From assembly GCA_008360975.2 (NCBI GenBank), contig CM039199.1, positions 2,620,530-2,684,529 of the forward strand: a DNA stretch of 64,000 nucleotides. The letters are read 5' to 3'. Position numbers and translations under genes: made by a program. The notes beneath the pieces are model-generated. The model was not told the origin of the DNA. It made no database searches and saw only the letters and a list, made by a program, of their open reading frames with translations. This stretch comes from Lichenostomus cassidix (taxonomy: Eukaryota > Chordata > Aves > Passeriformes > Meliphagidae). Numbering within the stretch: the stretch's first letter is position 1; each line of letters starts with the position of its first letter. Shown piece after piece: positions 42,840 through 56,832 of the stretch.

Positions 42840-45800
42840 GCATTTTTAGATCTTCTTGTTCAGCCAACGTTGAAAAAGATATTTTGAGGTTCTGTCATTT
42901 CTGTTTCAAGCAATGGAGCCAGGGAATGAGGGGTGCCTGATGGAACCCAGCACTGGGAATGCTGACTGTTCCAGGGGCAGAAAGCTGGTTTAGCTGACAG
43001 GCCACAAGTGAGAAATGTGGGATAATACCCCAAGGGGCTTTGTAAAATCCACTTCCTCAGGTGCCAACATGTCCTGGCCTTGTTGCCCACAGGCCAGCCT
43101 GTTCCTTAGAATCCTGGTAACACATTCTTGATTTTGCAGCCTGAAAGATTAATTGATACCACTCTTACCCTTCTTCCCCAAAAGCTGAGTGCAAGATAAG
43201 GCAAGATGGTGATACTGCAGGCTTTGGTCTGGCTGGGACAGGCTGAGGAAAAGTTAAAGCCAGAGGGACTGGAGAATCTTGCCTGATCTCCCAGCCTGAC
43301 TTGCACAGAAGACAAGCCATTTGCTCCAGTTTCTCCTCCAAATTCTCCCCTCCAGGTTTTGGTGGTTGTTACTAGAAGCAGCTTCTCTTCTCTAGACCTC
43401 TCATCCCTACTGTGTTTCAGTGGTCCTGAGTGGTTCAGCGGGCCTGCTGGGCAGTGATGTACAGGTCATCCCAATGTGGACACCTGGGCAACATTTCTGT
43501 CCATCTGAGGGATTTCCAATTTTCTTTGACCCCTAAAATTCTGTAGGAAGCTTTGGTAGAAGGATGTTCACTCCTCTCCCAGCGCAGGATCTTAAGCAGA
43601 TAAACACAAGCCTGTGGCAGCTTGTTTGTTATTCTAACCATGTTCCTAGATGTGACTTCCCTGGCAGCACAGAGCTCTGCCAGAGGGTGAGAAGGACCCA
43701 CTGTGAAATTTCTGACATCCAGGGTCTTTGGTTCCCCTTCCCAGATAAGGTTTCTTCTGTGCTTTCCTGAGGTCATACCTGTTTCACTGGAGCCAGAAAA
43801 TAGCCCTTCTTTTCACCCCAGCAACCCCCAGACCTTCATGGACAGAGAGCTTTGTCTCCCCAGACGCTGATATCAAGCAGAACATCTTCTGTCAGCCCAG
43901 GACCAAACCCCTCAGGTGGCCTCTGACCATTTGTATCATGAGCTGGGAGATAAAGAGGTGCAGTAACTGCATAACATATTGTATCAGGAGATGTTGTGCC
44001 TCTGGCCATCAGTAAATTCCATCAAAGGTCAAGTTGTTGAATGGCCTCTCCAGAGGATGGCTCTATTCCTGATGTCTGCATGCCTGTGGAGTTCCATTAA
44101 ACTCTATACCATTGTTGATGCTTTAGGGAATGCTGCCAAATTAGGCAGATTGTGGTTTGCAGACTACTCTAAAATGCTTGAGACACCCCTTCCACTTATG
44201 GTGGAGAGAGTGCAGAGGGAATTACTGCCTCCTGAATTAGGGATTGTCATTTAAAGGACGAAAGGAGATAAAGGGATAGTAATTGGGCTGTTTGGAGATG
44301 TACAAATCCACATGAACTACTACTCTCCCTGCTTCAGCTGGAGTCTTGTGCTTGGGCAGTCTGTCTCTGCTTCCCATTCTGAACACAAACCTATGGAAGT
44401 GTGCATCCCAAAGAACACTGCTTAAAGCTGGGAAGCATTTTCCTCCTTCCAAGGCATACTCAGACCCTTGTGCCATGAGTTACGAAGTGAAGGAAAAAAA
44501 AGGTGGAATGAAACTGGTGGTATTTTTGGGTGGCCGTAGTGCTTTGAGCAAACAGGATGAATGTGTGGAGTGAGAGGCCAATGTTTCCATGAAGGCAAAC
44601 TTCCTTATGTTTGTTTAATTCTGTTGACCATGTTAAGAACTTCAAGGGATTTTTAGTACCTTCTAAATTCTGGCTTAGCAGCTGTGTGATCATGGGCTTA
44701 AGGAGGTGGGCTGGAGAATTGTGGGTGTTTTGTGAGTATTCCTTTGCTTCCCTGAAAAATCCTGTGCAACCCAGGTGAAAGCTGCTGAATCTTAAGATAT
44801 CTGGGGATTTTTTCTTTTCTTGGATGTGTCTGTGTTAGCACACATTTGAAGGACAATTCTGTATTGAATTGTAGCTTGTCTGTGTCCTGCTGGAGGGATC
44901 ACACTGCCTGGAGAGGTCAGTGATGGCTTGGCTGCTTCCTGGCCGTGCAAACTAGTCCACAGTTTGGGTGTTTGTTACAGATTTCCTTTAATCCAGTCTG
45001 GCAATTCCTGTGATCTTCGATCTCCTCCATCTGAATTGTACCCAGAGGTTCACATCTGACCTTTTGACCACGATATCAGTCTGGCAGCCTATGTTAATTT
45101 GTTATTTCATCATGATATTGTCCTTTCATTGACCTTTGGTTGTTTTCAGAGTCGGTGCTTTCACGGGTACAAGTTCCTCATCCTTTGTATTTTCTGAGCT
45201 CTTTGTTCTTGGATTATATTGATGTCTGTGGCTGTGTCTGGTCACACTAAAATGTCCATTTCCCATATGGAAGAGACATCAGAGCTGGTAGCAAGCCTTG
45301 TTTTTGACGTTATTTATGATGGTGCAGGACTTGGGGTTTGTTATCTGCAGCAAGATTGCCACAAAGAACTAATCTAAGTTCCTCCATTTGATTGACTTTG
45401 CCAGTTAAATAGGTAGCTATTAAATGATTAAACTCAATTGGTTAGAGCAGGGTGAAGAGAACAGAGCAATGTATGAGGATCTCAAGTGCATTTCTGATTT
45501 ATTCTTCACCTGTGGAAACTTCAGTGTGTAGAGTCTTGTCCATAGAAATGTTTGAAGCCTGACTGTTACATGTAGCTGAATTATTCATTAAGCAAATCTC
45601 TGCCAAACACCCTTTTCTCTCTCCAGCTGAGAAATGAAACCTCTTGGGGTAAAAAATCAACTGAAACATTCTGTTTATCAAATGTTTCTGTAGAAGTTAC
45701 TATCTTTTCTCTTACACAAAGCCCAGCTCGGTGATGTGTTCATCCAGCAAGTGCTGGTGGAGGGGAAGAATTTAGAGTTTCAAAGTAATTTCTTTTTCAT

Positions 45801-46967
45801 CTTTAAATTTGGATATTCAGGTGTGTTTTGCAGGAATTCAGAGTAACTTCAGGAACTGAACTATCTTTCAGGTATATTTACAGGGAAAATGTATCTGCCA
45901 TTTCCACTCAGGCTGCACCTGTAAGCTGATATCTTTGGGGTTTCTCTGAGCTTCACTGGTTTGTTTTGCTTTGTTTTGCACCATGTTTTAACAAGATAAG
46001 CATCTCTCTGTATTTTCCCTTCATTTCAGTAATTGCCTTCTCTAGTGACCCATTTCCTGTGCTCTTCTGTTCAGGTATCAAGACCTCTGTGCACAGCCCA
46101 CGTACCCCAGTGCATAAAGCCCTCACTTAATCATATTATCATCTCAGGTAATTCATTAAAAGCTCCTCAGAGCAGCAAATGGAACAAAAAAAAAAAAAAA
46201 AGCACTCATTTCTCTCAACTCCCTCCCCAAAGACAGAACCCTTGTAAACAGAGCTGCATGCCAGATGCCTGGAAATTTGACATCATCAGGCACCGAGGTG
46301 GGAATTGAGCTTCTTTCAGTTTTTCAAAGTTCTTTCATTGAAATCATTTAACCCCCTGAAAATTCAATCCAGTTGTTATCAACTTAGTGTTTGCCACTTT
46401 CTGATGTGCTGCAGAGCAATAAAGACATGGCTTTGAGTCTATGTGAGATTCAAACCATAAAGGAATTTATAACAAAACACAATAATTGAGGTTCTGCATC
46501 AAATAGATAAGGGAACAGCTCTGTCTCTTGAAGCCAGATGTGATGTGTTGTCTTAAAAGGAGCTAAGCAAGTGTTCAGGTCTATTCTGCATCCTCAGAGC
46601 TCTCATTCATGATCTTGCCTGATAAAAATTCTGGATAACTGTGATGCAATCTCCTCGAGAAGTGGGGGGATGGCTGCCTTGCAGGAACATGGGAATGCAA
46701 TGTACTTTTACCTGTGATTGACTGGAAGTTCAGGCTCAAATGAGAAACCCAGGTTGTAAATTCGGATAATTGAACAAAAGTCAAGTTGATAATGCTTTTT
46801 CTCCTTCTTCTTATTGCCCTTCTTATTGCTCCTTATTATTATCCCAGTAATTTGGTCTTACTGGGACAGTGTTGGGTCAGTGTTTGTATCAGTGGGATCC
46901 TGCAGGAGCCAAGCAAACACAGATGGTTGTGCTCATCTTCAGGCTCCAGTAAACCAATAATAATCAA

Positions 46968-47353
46968 TTGGGGTTGTTCAGCCTAGAGGAGACAAGGCTC
47001 CAGTGTGACCTAATTGTGGCCTTGCAGGACCTAATGGAAGATGACAAGGAGGATGGAGAGAGACCATTTACAAAGGCTTGGAGTGACAGGACAAGGGAGA
47101 ATGGCTTCCCAGTGCCACAGATGGGATATTGGGAAGGAATTGTTCCCTGTGAGGATGGGCAGGCCCTGGCACAGAGTGCCCAGAGAAGCTGTGGCTGCCC
47201 CTGGATCCCTGGCAGTGTCCAAGGCCAGGCTGGACAGGGCTTGGAGCAGCCTGGGACAGTGGAAGGTGTCCCTGCCCATGGCAGGGGTGGCACTGGATGA
47301 GCTTTAAGGTCCTTTCCAACCCAAACCACTCTGGGATTCTGTGATTCCATGAT
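46968..47353 (+). mobile_element. CR1 LINE 3' fragment, about 385 bp
   Basis: Sense copy of the dominant type, from the 'tggggttgttcagcctagag' segment to the terminal GGGATTCTGTGATTCCATGA. Confidence 0.92.
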
Positions 47354-48479
47354 ACTAGATGTTGTTGAACTTCTCCCAGCAGTGCACTGAGGTACCTGCT
47401 TCCATCAATTGCTCTGTCCTCACCTCCTTATGGTCAGGGGTTTTGGACAGGTGAGAGACTTACTTTGCTGGGTTTTAAAATAACAGTTTTCTTACTTTTA
47501 TTGGAGAACATGACATCAAAGGTGCCTTTACCTCGAAGTAAGAAAATTATTTACCTAGAACTGAGAAATGACATCTGAGATGGTGCTTCTTTCTTCAGGG
47601 AGTCCAATCCCTGCTGTTAGACTTGACCTCTTCAAAGGGCTGTTTTCTGTGCAGAGGAATTTTACCTTTTTCACGGAAAGTCACTGGAAAGGACTGAGAT
47701 TTTTGGGTTAACTGCTCAAACACAGTGTGGGCAAATGAACCATGCAAGGGCCCATGATTTTGGGGTTGTCTCTAAAGGGAGATGGGGCAAAGCAGCTCAG
47801 CAGTGTGGGCTACCCATGGGCACAGTGAAGGTGGCAGGTGCTTGGAGTGAGGTCAGGATCCATCCTCCCAAATCCCATCAGGAGCTTTGGGGCCACCCAG
47901 GCTGGAAATGACAGACAGGATACTTGGATTGTTAGCTGGAATGGATCTTGCCCCAGTGATTATATGGATCTTTTATATCTCCACACCATCTGTCATCAGG
48001 GAATGTCACCTGTCAGAAGAATTCTTTTTGTTTACTATAAACCTTTTCCGTGGAAGTGGTTTGAGGTGCCACCTTCCTCGTTGCATTATGAAGAACAGTG
48101 AATAATTAATCTATATTTACATCATTTCTGATGTTCACAGCTTTACAAGGCACCATCCTCTCCTGGGTGGAGCATCTTGGACTTGTATCCACCATTTCCC
48201 ACCTTTTTGCTCCCTACTTTTGCTACCTGTGCCCTTTTTTCAGATTTTCCCATGTTCAGGTAGGGTCACCATTACCAGATGGACTGCTGGGCTGTAAGTG
48301 TGCCACGGTCAGCATTTCCCAGTCCTCTTTTCCCATCTATTCCTAACTTCATCTGCTTTTTTGGTAGGGCAGGAATATATGTTGAGAGAAAAAATAGATC
48401 CAGTGCCCAGTGTGATGTTTTCAGAAAGTGCTCCAGAATGATTCCAGGATCACCCCTGAGTTTAATGAGCTATTTTAAA

Positions 48480-49260
48480 GTCTATAACCTTGTCTTTACA
48501 GCTCCAATGATTGTTCCCAGACACATCCCTTTGCACTCACTGGTACTGAATTTCCTCTGTCTCCAGCACAGAGCTATTCCAGCAGCAATTACATGCAGGA
48601 CTGATCCCAACTCCTTGCTGAAGAAGACTTGCTCTTCTTTTACCCTAATTACTGCTTTAGTTTCTGTGCCATAACTCATCCCTCCCGTGCTGTGACCTCA
48701 GGCCTTGTGAGACCCTTTCCCAAACCTGTCCAACTCATTACAGCTGCAGCAAATGCTCAATTTTTATTTGCTGGGTTCATTTTCTGATGTTTTCATGAGC
48801 TGAATGAGCTCATGGAGGAGTCAAGGATGGGGTGAGCAGTGGGGAATGTGTGGCCAGGAGCATGGGAGGAGGTGGGAGCTGCTGGCATCGTGTTGCTCAA
48901 TAAACCATCCATGGGTAGCCTGAGATCCTTCATGCAAGTCTTCCCAATCAATTTGAGATTGGATAATTTGGAGTTGGAGATGCGGATAACTCAACAAAAT
49001 GCTGTTTCATCTGCAGATTTTGTCACCTCATTCATTTACCCTTTCCCAAGTTATTTATGACAGTGCTGAAATGCTCTGCATGGGAACTTCCTGACTTCCT
49101 CCGTGGTGCCCCATGATACAAACAATTCGCGTAGCTTTTTTTGCAAATATTTTTTGAGTGCTTCTTTCATTCTCTGAGTTACTTGTTGGCCACAGAGACT
49201 CACTAATAGGCATCCTTCTTCTAATGTGTTGAAAAAGGCTTTATTGTTTGTATGGGAGCC
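48480..49260 (-). mobile_element. Possible ancient interspersed repeat, degraded
   Basis: Several spaced strings ('ttcatctgcagattttgtca', 'ttgaaaaaggctttattgtt' and a 'ctttgcactcactggtactg' segment) follow the order of a long ancient amniote repeat that I recall but cannot name with confidence. Treat as tentative. Confidence 0.35.
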
Positions 49261-49833
49261 CCTGGCTTATTTTTCTCTTCTGACCAGTCTCCTTAACTTG
49301 CCAGCATTACAATCTTTGCTGTTCTCATCCTTTAGATTCAAGTTCTACTTTTCAAAGGTTTCCTTTTCCTTCTGGTCTTCTCCTTTCCTTTGTTATTCAT
49401 TGTTGGGTTTTGGGGTCCAGCTGAAGTCCTGGGCTCAGTGGTGTAAATTTACTCCAAGCCTCCAGCACGAAATCTCTCATCATTTGCTTTATAACACAAA
49501 AACATTTTGCCTTCTTACTGCCTTTCTGAAATGTTTTTCCAACTACTTTTCTTATTTTTAGACTTTTAATGGTGTGAGAGTGTTGTTTTATTAATTTATT
49601 CTACTTTCCTACAAGCAGGGGAATTTGAATATATAATGGGCACTATTAGAGAAATAATATGTCTTCCACCACCCCCCCGTGCACTATCCAGGATTGTACC
49701 TACTTTGGAGGTTGCTCCAAATTGCTCCATAAAGAAGCTGATAAAGCTACCAAAACCTGTCTTTTGATCAGACCTCAGTTACAACATTTGCCCTGCCTGC
49801 CTGACCATGATTTGAAGTGAACTCATTAATTAT

Positions 49834-49990
49834 GGGCTGCCCAGGGAGGTGGTTGGGCCCCAATCCCTGGAGGCATCCAGGGAAGGACTGGATGTGGCAC
49901 TCAGTGCTCTGGGCTGGTGAGAATGTGGGGATCAGGCACAGCTTGGGCTTGGAGGTCTTTTCCAACCTCAGGAATTCTGTGATTCTGTGG
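49834..49990 (+). mobile_element. CR1 LINE 3' fragment
   Basis: Sense copy (GGGCTGCCCAGGGAGGTGG, 'ggaggtcttttccaacctca', terminal ATTCTGTGATTCTGTGG), the same subfamily as 20,454-20,630. Confidence 0.85.
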
Positions 49991-50334
49991 TTAATACTGT
50001 GCTTTTCTACTTTCGTAACCTCCCTCACTTGCCTTTGCCTTTCCTGGTCTCTGGCATCACCATGGAGAGGTCATCAGTTGGTAGCTTTGGTATTTTTTTA
50101 CATACTGGCATGGAATTTCAACCCATAGACCTTTGGAACTCTTTCATGCAATTAAATATATATTAGTGCAGTCCACTGAATTATTGCTGTATCTCTGTTA
50201 TCACAACAGCATCTGAATTAACTTCTTTACCTTGAATTTCCCAGGTGCTTACGAAATTAATTTTATAATTTAAAAGCAGGCAATTTGGTTTACCCATCTT
50301 AACTACAGGCTTGGATTTTATGTCTGCAGTAGAG

Positions 50335-50450
50335 GTAAATATTTATATATATTTATACATACAGATGTATATCTGTATATATATATACACATACAGATAT
50401 ATACACACACGCATATGTAGATGTATATATGCATATGGAATATACATTTA
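50335..50450. repeat. AT/TACA-rich microsatellite cluster
   Basis: About 115 bases of TA and TACA/CATA steps, directly abutting the antisense CR1 copy that begins at 50,453. Confidence 0.8.
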
Positions 50451-50452
50451 TT

Positions 50453-50585
50453 CATAGAATCCTGGAATGGTTTGAGTCAACATGGACCTTAAAGATCATC
50501 CAGTTCCACCCCCTGTCACGGGCAGGGACACCTTCCACTATCCCAAATTGCTTTAAGCCTGGCCTTGAACACTTCCAAGGATTAT
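50453..50585 (-). mobile_element. CR1 LINE 3' fragment
   Basis: Antisense CR1 3' end beginning TCATAGAATCCTGGAATGG and fading after the 'ggccttgaacacttccaagg' segment. Confidence 0.88.
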
Positions 50586-51700
50586 TGATACCCAGAGCAT
50601 GCTTGCATGGAGGATAGCAGTGCAATATTCAGGGGTTTAGGTGCAGGAATTAACAGACAAATTGCATCCCCGGATACCAGCTATGAATGCATAAAACCTG
50701 CCTTACAGAATGCCTTCTGGGCCCTGAGGGATGCCTGTGGTGTGGGAATGCTGCTGCAGAGGGTCACTCCAGGAGCTCTGCAGTGCCTTGGGAAGGGCAG
50801 TGGGTTGGGAAAGGCTCCCTGCAGAGCCTGGCCCAGAGCAGGGCAGGCAGAGCTGGAATCGAGCACAGACTGAGGCAGCCATGGAACGTCTGCACTGCTT
50901 GATCTCTGCAAAGCTTCTTCAAAGTCTGAGCAGGCAACAAGTTTCCTCTTGTTGTGTCCTGGCTGGATCTCACTCACAGACAGCACGCCACGATCCTCAT
51001 CTTCCCTCGCCATCCCTCACTCCAGCAGCAGCTTTCCCGAGCCTCAGGCACCACAAGCTCTGACTCATTTACTTAATATTCCTCTAATGAAACTGCCCAG
51101 AGCTCTGGACCTATTCTCCTCCAAAACAATCTTTCTCCTCCCTATTTCTCCACACCCTTTGCTTTCTTCTCAGCTCCCATCACATTCCTAATCAGACTTT
51201 AGCTGAGCTCCCCTGAGCAGACTTTCCCTTCTGTTCCCAGCCAGAGCCCTCGTGTCCTGCCAGCCCAGTGGGGTTGTGAGCGGCAGTGGAGGGACCAGGT
51301 GACCTTTAGAGCAAAGCCAGGAGGGAGAGAATCAAGCAGGAGTTTCTTCAGCCCCGGTGTGATGGGAAGAGAGGGAGGAACATCCCGGTGTCCTTCCCAC
51401 CTTGGGTTTGGGCATCCTTCACTATGCAGAGGAGCTGGGAAAAGCAAGGGTGCTCCTTGCAGGAAGGATGGGAATGGCAGGAAAGGCTGAAAATGGAGAA
51501 TCTCCCCCAGAGCTGTGTGCACTGGTTGGGTGGGCTGGAGGGCACTGGGATAAGCAGAGCCCCAGCCCAGGGGCTGCCACCAGAATCAGCTGTGGAAATT
51601 CTTGCCCAGCCTTGTTGAGGACCATGTCACCACTGTAATTCAAAGATGACAAGGTGCTAGTGTTCCTGGAGTCCTGATCTCATGATTTCATGACCTGAAA

Positions 51701-52100
51701 TCCCAGACTGCTTAAGGGAAACTGGCCAAGATGATTTTTCTCTTTTTTTGGAATCTGCATCTTTCATGATCTACCTGAGACACCTCCCAGGCATCTCCTG
51801 GAGGCTTTTCATGTCTCCTCCACGCAGCTGATATCCCAGGTACCATCTCCCAGAGCCTTTTCATCTCTGATTTAGACTCTGAATATTGCGGGTAGCAGTC
51901 CCAGACTTCTCCAAGGAAGTAATCTGAAATTATTTTTCTCCTTTCATGGAAACTACATCTTCCAGGCTGTACCAGGCATCTCCTGGAGTGTTTTCACATC
52001 TCTAGGGAGTTGAGATCCCAGGTAGCAGCAGCCCCATACTCCTCCAAGGATGTACCCAAGGGGCTCTTTTTCTTTTGAAGGAAAGTGTATGGATCTGCCC
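51701..52100. repeat. Degenerate tandem repeat, about 130-200 bp units
   Basis: Three related blocks begin at about 51,701 (TCCCAGACTGCTTAAGG), 51,899 (TCCCAGACTTCTCCAAGG) and 52,031 (GCCCCATACTCCTCCAAGG). Each continues with a TTTTTCT-rich segment and a 'gcatct' or 'acatct' stretch. Within them a second module (GGCATCTCCTGGAGGCTTTTC) recurs near 51,790, 51,848 (as CATCTCCCAGAGCCTTTTC) and 51,978. Spacing between the large blocks is 198 and then 132 bases, the difference being roughly the extra copy of the small module. No known repeat family was recognised. Confidence 0.65.
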
Positions 52101-55100
52101 CAGTTGGACTTCCCGGGATGGCACAGCTGAGTCAGGAGATGCTGGTGGGCCTGTGGTGTTACCTGTACTCAGGATGTAGAGATTGTCAGGGGGATTTTAA
52201 ACCACTCTGAAAGATTTCTGCATTGGTGGGGGGGCAGGGTGTCTTTATTTGTTGTTTTACTGAATCTGGAGGACTTTGCTCCTCTTGGGAAGCAGATGGG
52301 GCTGTTCCAGAGCAGGACTGGCTGCCCAGGGAATGATGTTTCTTCCTAGGGCTGGAAAACATGAAACCTGTGGACTTGGCTTCTGAAGCTCAGTGTTGAT
52401 AAGCAAATTCCTTGCTCCTAAGGAATATGTCCTGTCAGGATTTCTTTTTAAAAGCATTGCTGTGGCATCTGCAGAATGGCTGCATCCAGGGCAGAGGATT
52501 TGGTGGGGTATTGGTAAATATTAAATAATAGGTGGGTGGGTGTTCCAGCCCAGCTCTGGGGTCATTGCGTGGAGGATTTCTTCCTCCTGAGCAGCTCTGG
52601 AGGATGCACAGGGTGGTTCTGAGCAGCAGGAGAGAAGGATTTGGGGTTGGGTGGATGATGGGGCTGTCAAAGGGCGCATGGGGCAGGCGGGTGGGGAGGT
52701 GATGGGGAGGTCTGGCTCAGCAGGAGGGGATTAATGGGGTGAGGAGGATGAGGTCTGTCCAGGGGTGCAGATGAGAGCAGTGGGGCCATTTCCCATGCAC
52801 GAGCTGGAGGCTGGTGCTGCACAAGGCAAGGCAGGGACTGCTGAGTGTTGCTGGAACTGCAGACACAAAGCTCTCCTGCTCCTGCAGCCTGTACAGACAG
52901 GCCTGTGCTCCTCAAAGGAGGGATCGGATTCTTGCCCTCCGGGGCTTTCCAGCCAGCTCGTAGTTCAGAGGAGTCCTTTCTTTTCTCCTGCTGTTCACGC
53001 CCTGCAAAGAATTTTCTATCAACAAAAGAAATTGTTTTATAATCAACTTGATGTTCATCCCCAGTCCTGGGCTGTGAAAGGGGTTTCAAAGGACCAGGGA
53101 AATGGAGCCTGGAGGTTGTGGAAGCAGAGGACAGCAGCCAGTGGCACAGCCCTGCTGGGATGGGGTGGAGGAATTTTGGGGACACTCCAAAGCCAGTGAA
53201 ACTCCTGGGTGCAGCTCTAGGAGTGGGAGCAATTGGACAAAATGCCAGCAAAGGAATAATCCCTGGAAAGAAAGGGTTGGGGGATCCTCTGTGTGTGCCA
53301 TGGTAGGCTGAGAAGACTTACTCCTGCAACTTTTCTGGCTGGATTTAAAGTCTATTGGGTGCCCCATGGCATGAAAATCCTTGAAATCCTGATTGTAGCT
53401 CAGGTTGTACCTCATCCAGTAGGACCACATCAAACTCAGAACAATTTTCTTTGAACGCTGTTGGTCATCATTCCAGGGAAAGATCAGTCCTGTTAAACTC
53501 TACTTGATGGCAGCCCTGTGATGAACTTTCTCAGGTCAGGGCGGGCAGAAGAGCTGTTTTGAATTATCTGACCATGCCTCAGGCTTTTGGAAAGCAGCTC
53601 CTGTGTCCCTTTGCAGTACAAGTGTCCCTGCCTGGGTCTGCAGTTGTGGATTTGGTATTTTTTAGAGAAAGATGGAAATATGGGCTGCCTCAGGAGCTGG
53701 ACTCAGTTACCTGACTGGTTTTCTTGGCTTTCATGAATGTGTCCAGAAGCCTGTGAGTTTGGAAAGAAATTTTTTTGTGGTTATGAAAGGAGGTTTTTAA
53801 ATGTCAAAGTTGAAAGTACTTTTTTTTTAGTAAAAAAAAAATCACCACCTAACCATCCCAAGCTGGCTGGGCACAAAACAGCCTGAGCAGCTGAGCTGAA
53901 TCCATGGCATCTTCTGGAAGATTTTTTAGGGCTTTAAAAGCAGCCCCACGTTAGTGTTGTATCTCCCAGGCAGGAGCTCACACTGCCCAACACACTACAG
54001 CCTTTAAGCTGTTTGTATCCAAAACGTTTGGTTACTTAATTCTAAACCGACCACATCCCCATATTGGGAGGAATTGCCACATCATGGTACTCTGGAAGTG
54101 TCCTTTGGCACTTGATTTACAGCAGCTAAATAGCACTGGGGTCAGTGGCCAGCTGGCCACCGAGCAGGAAACTGGATGACAACGAGAATAAATAGTTTTC
54201 CATGGAGCTGGAGTGTCTGACGGCACTGGAAGCTGTGAGGATGGATCAGTCTCCAGGATATTAACCATGGAGATGGCTCTCAGTGGTTGCTGCCAGTGCT
54301 GATGGCCCTGGGAGCAAAAGGCACATGGATTCATCCACCCCATTGCCCACCGAGCTGATGAGCTGGGCTGGAGATGAGGGAATGATTGATACAGCTGTAC
54401 AGAAGCAGCATCTCTGCAGGTTTCCAAAGAATGAGAAACAGCCATTCCTGGACAGATCTCTGGGAGAAGCAGCAGCGTTTGGGAATTCCCCAGCTCCCAG
54501 TAGCAGAAGTGATTGATGGCAGCTGGGAGATTGTGGGATTGGTACATGAGGAGTTGTGTTTGGCTGTCAGGCTGCCCACGCTGCGAGGGGAGCTGGTGAT
54601 GAACGGCGCTGTCGGAGAATGGACATGAGGGATTGATCATGGAGCTGGAAGAGAGCTCAGGCCAAGAAGGAGGGGCTGTGCCACTCCATCTCGATTAGAT
54701 CCAGCAAGGAATGTCACTTCCAGGCTATTTCTTAGTATTAGAGGGGTTTTGAATGCTCCTGCAGGAAAAGTGCCACCCCCACTACCCCACAGCAGTTTGT
54801 CCAAGTTGACCTCAGTGGTTTCCTGCCAAAAATACCTGTGAACAATAATGACTTGTTAATGATTTATCCCTGTGTTCTCAAGTGCTGCACTGATTCCAAA
54901 TACCACAGAAACCTATTGGGGCAGGCTCTAAGGTTTTGGCTACAATGGCTTTTTGTCCTTCCTCCATGACAGGGATGCTGGTTGCATGAGGGAACCAAGG
55001 GCTCAGCGTAACTGCACATTGTTCAGTGTGACTTTAAGGAATATTACTGAGAAAAGCAACTGCATTGGATCAGGGGAGAAATCAACTGAGCTGTCCCTTG

Positions 55101-56398
55101 CAGAGTTTGCAGAGTCCTGAGCAGACACCAACAGGTTCCCAGTGGTGCCAGCAAGGCACAGCTGTATAGTCTGCTCTCTTCAAAGAGCTGCAAATCCACG
55201 TTGTGTGGACCCAGCATGGCTCTGGAGATGGGATCCAGCACAACAAGCTCTCTCCTCCCCTGGGAGATGGGCACCTGCTGTTTTCCCAGGCTATCAGTGC
55301 AGGAGTATGGAGGTTTTATGGCACAGAGGGGTGAGGTACCACACCAAAAAGCTGTTCCCTGTGCCTCCAGCATGGCTGTGTAATAAACCCCCCTCAGCCA
55401 TCCTGCCTTGGGAGAGGGAGCACTGCAAGGTGAGAAGCAGCAGATAGAGACGGAGAATCTGTGATTGCAACAAGCACCTCCACCCTGCAGAAGCAGGAGG
55501 AAAGGCAGCAGAGCCCAGGAACTAGAACCTGCGTGAGTGAACTCAACATGTTCATGGCTCATTTTACACAACAAAGTGGAGTTTCAGTGCTGAGCAGCCA
55601 AAGCAGGAGCTCCAGGCAGTGCTCTGTTCTTTGCCTGGCAGGGGCCAGTGTCATTGTTAAGAAAAAAGCAGAAAAATTCAGAATTGACAGGTGTCAGTGG
55701 AGACTCCATGCATTGTGTCTCCTCCTCTGCAGGAGCCAGGGATGAGAGCAGGAGACTTCCCTCCTGTAACCAGGAGCACTTTCTCCTTTCTGAACTTCTC
55801 CAGATGTCCTCATTATCCTAGCACTCATCCTCCTCTTGGATGTCTGTCCCCTGTCACAGAGATATGGGTTGGCAAGGCTTGGATCCCCCAGCGGAGGTGA
55901 TGCCACAGCTCACCTCCTTTCACTGTCCCAAACAAATGGGCTGTGAGTAGCTCCCTTCCCATTCCTTGGTGTAAAACAGCTGATAGAGCTCAGTCATTTC
56001 AAAGGAATGTTTGGACAAATTATGGAGGGTCTTGAATGAAGACAGTGGGTAGAGCATCCACTGGATCTCAGCCTGTTATTCCACTTCCTGGCCTGTTTGT
56101 CCATCACCCTGCACGTTCACTGCTCTGTGCTGCTCTGGACACAGCAGCAGCAGTGCCTGAAAATGGAAATTTCTCCACATTTTTGGCCTCAGTCTCTTGA
56201 GTCCTGGGGCAAGACCTGTGTCATCCCTGTCCCTAAGGGCCTGCAGATGAAGACATGCCCTTTGGTGATGAATTCTGGAGTCTCCAGAGGCTCCCAACAG
56301 GTTGAAATTAGGGGAAGAGTTTAATGCTTACTGCTTCAAGCTTTTTGCAGTGTGCCAGCTCACTTCATGTTCAAATTCACGTTTGAACGTCTGTGATA

Positions 56399-56491
56399 CT
56401 GTAGTGGAAGTTGTCCCTGCCCATGGCAGGGGTGGAATGAAATGGTCTCCAAGGTTCCTTCCAATCCAAACCATTCTGGGATTCTGTGATC
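56399..56491 (+). mobile_element. CR1 LINE 3' tail
   Basis: Last 90 bases of a sense CR1, from the 'tgtccctgcccatggcaggg' segment to CTGGGATTCTGTGATC. Confidence 0.88.
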
Positions 56492-56832
56492 TTTGGTAGC
56501 TGAAATCCCCAGGAGGCAGCAAGAATGGTAACAGTTGACTCTTGGAAGTCTCCTGTGAAATTATCTTCAGTCCAAGAAAAAGTATTTATGGACTTCTCTG
56601 AAGTCTTTTGTGGAGATCAATTGCTTGGAATGTTGTGGAAGAAGTATAAATGGGCCGAAAAGGAGTGAGGTGTGTTTGTGAAATTCTTCAGGGTGTTCAC
56701 CACCCTGCTCCAGGTATGTTCCCCAGATCAGTAACTCCAGTAATGCTGGAAAGATATCCCAAGTGGAACATCAAGTGGAAAACCACTCTGTGAGTGGTCT
56801 CTGCCGGCTTGTGAGAGTCAGGTCACACATTC

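Noticed and set aside
31914..44027. Further TCF-like ATCAAAG strings at 31,914, 35,345 and 44,021
   Set aside because: A seven-base motif is expected several times by chance on two strands over 30 kb. These lie in plain intron or old repeat without supporting context.
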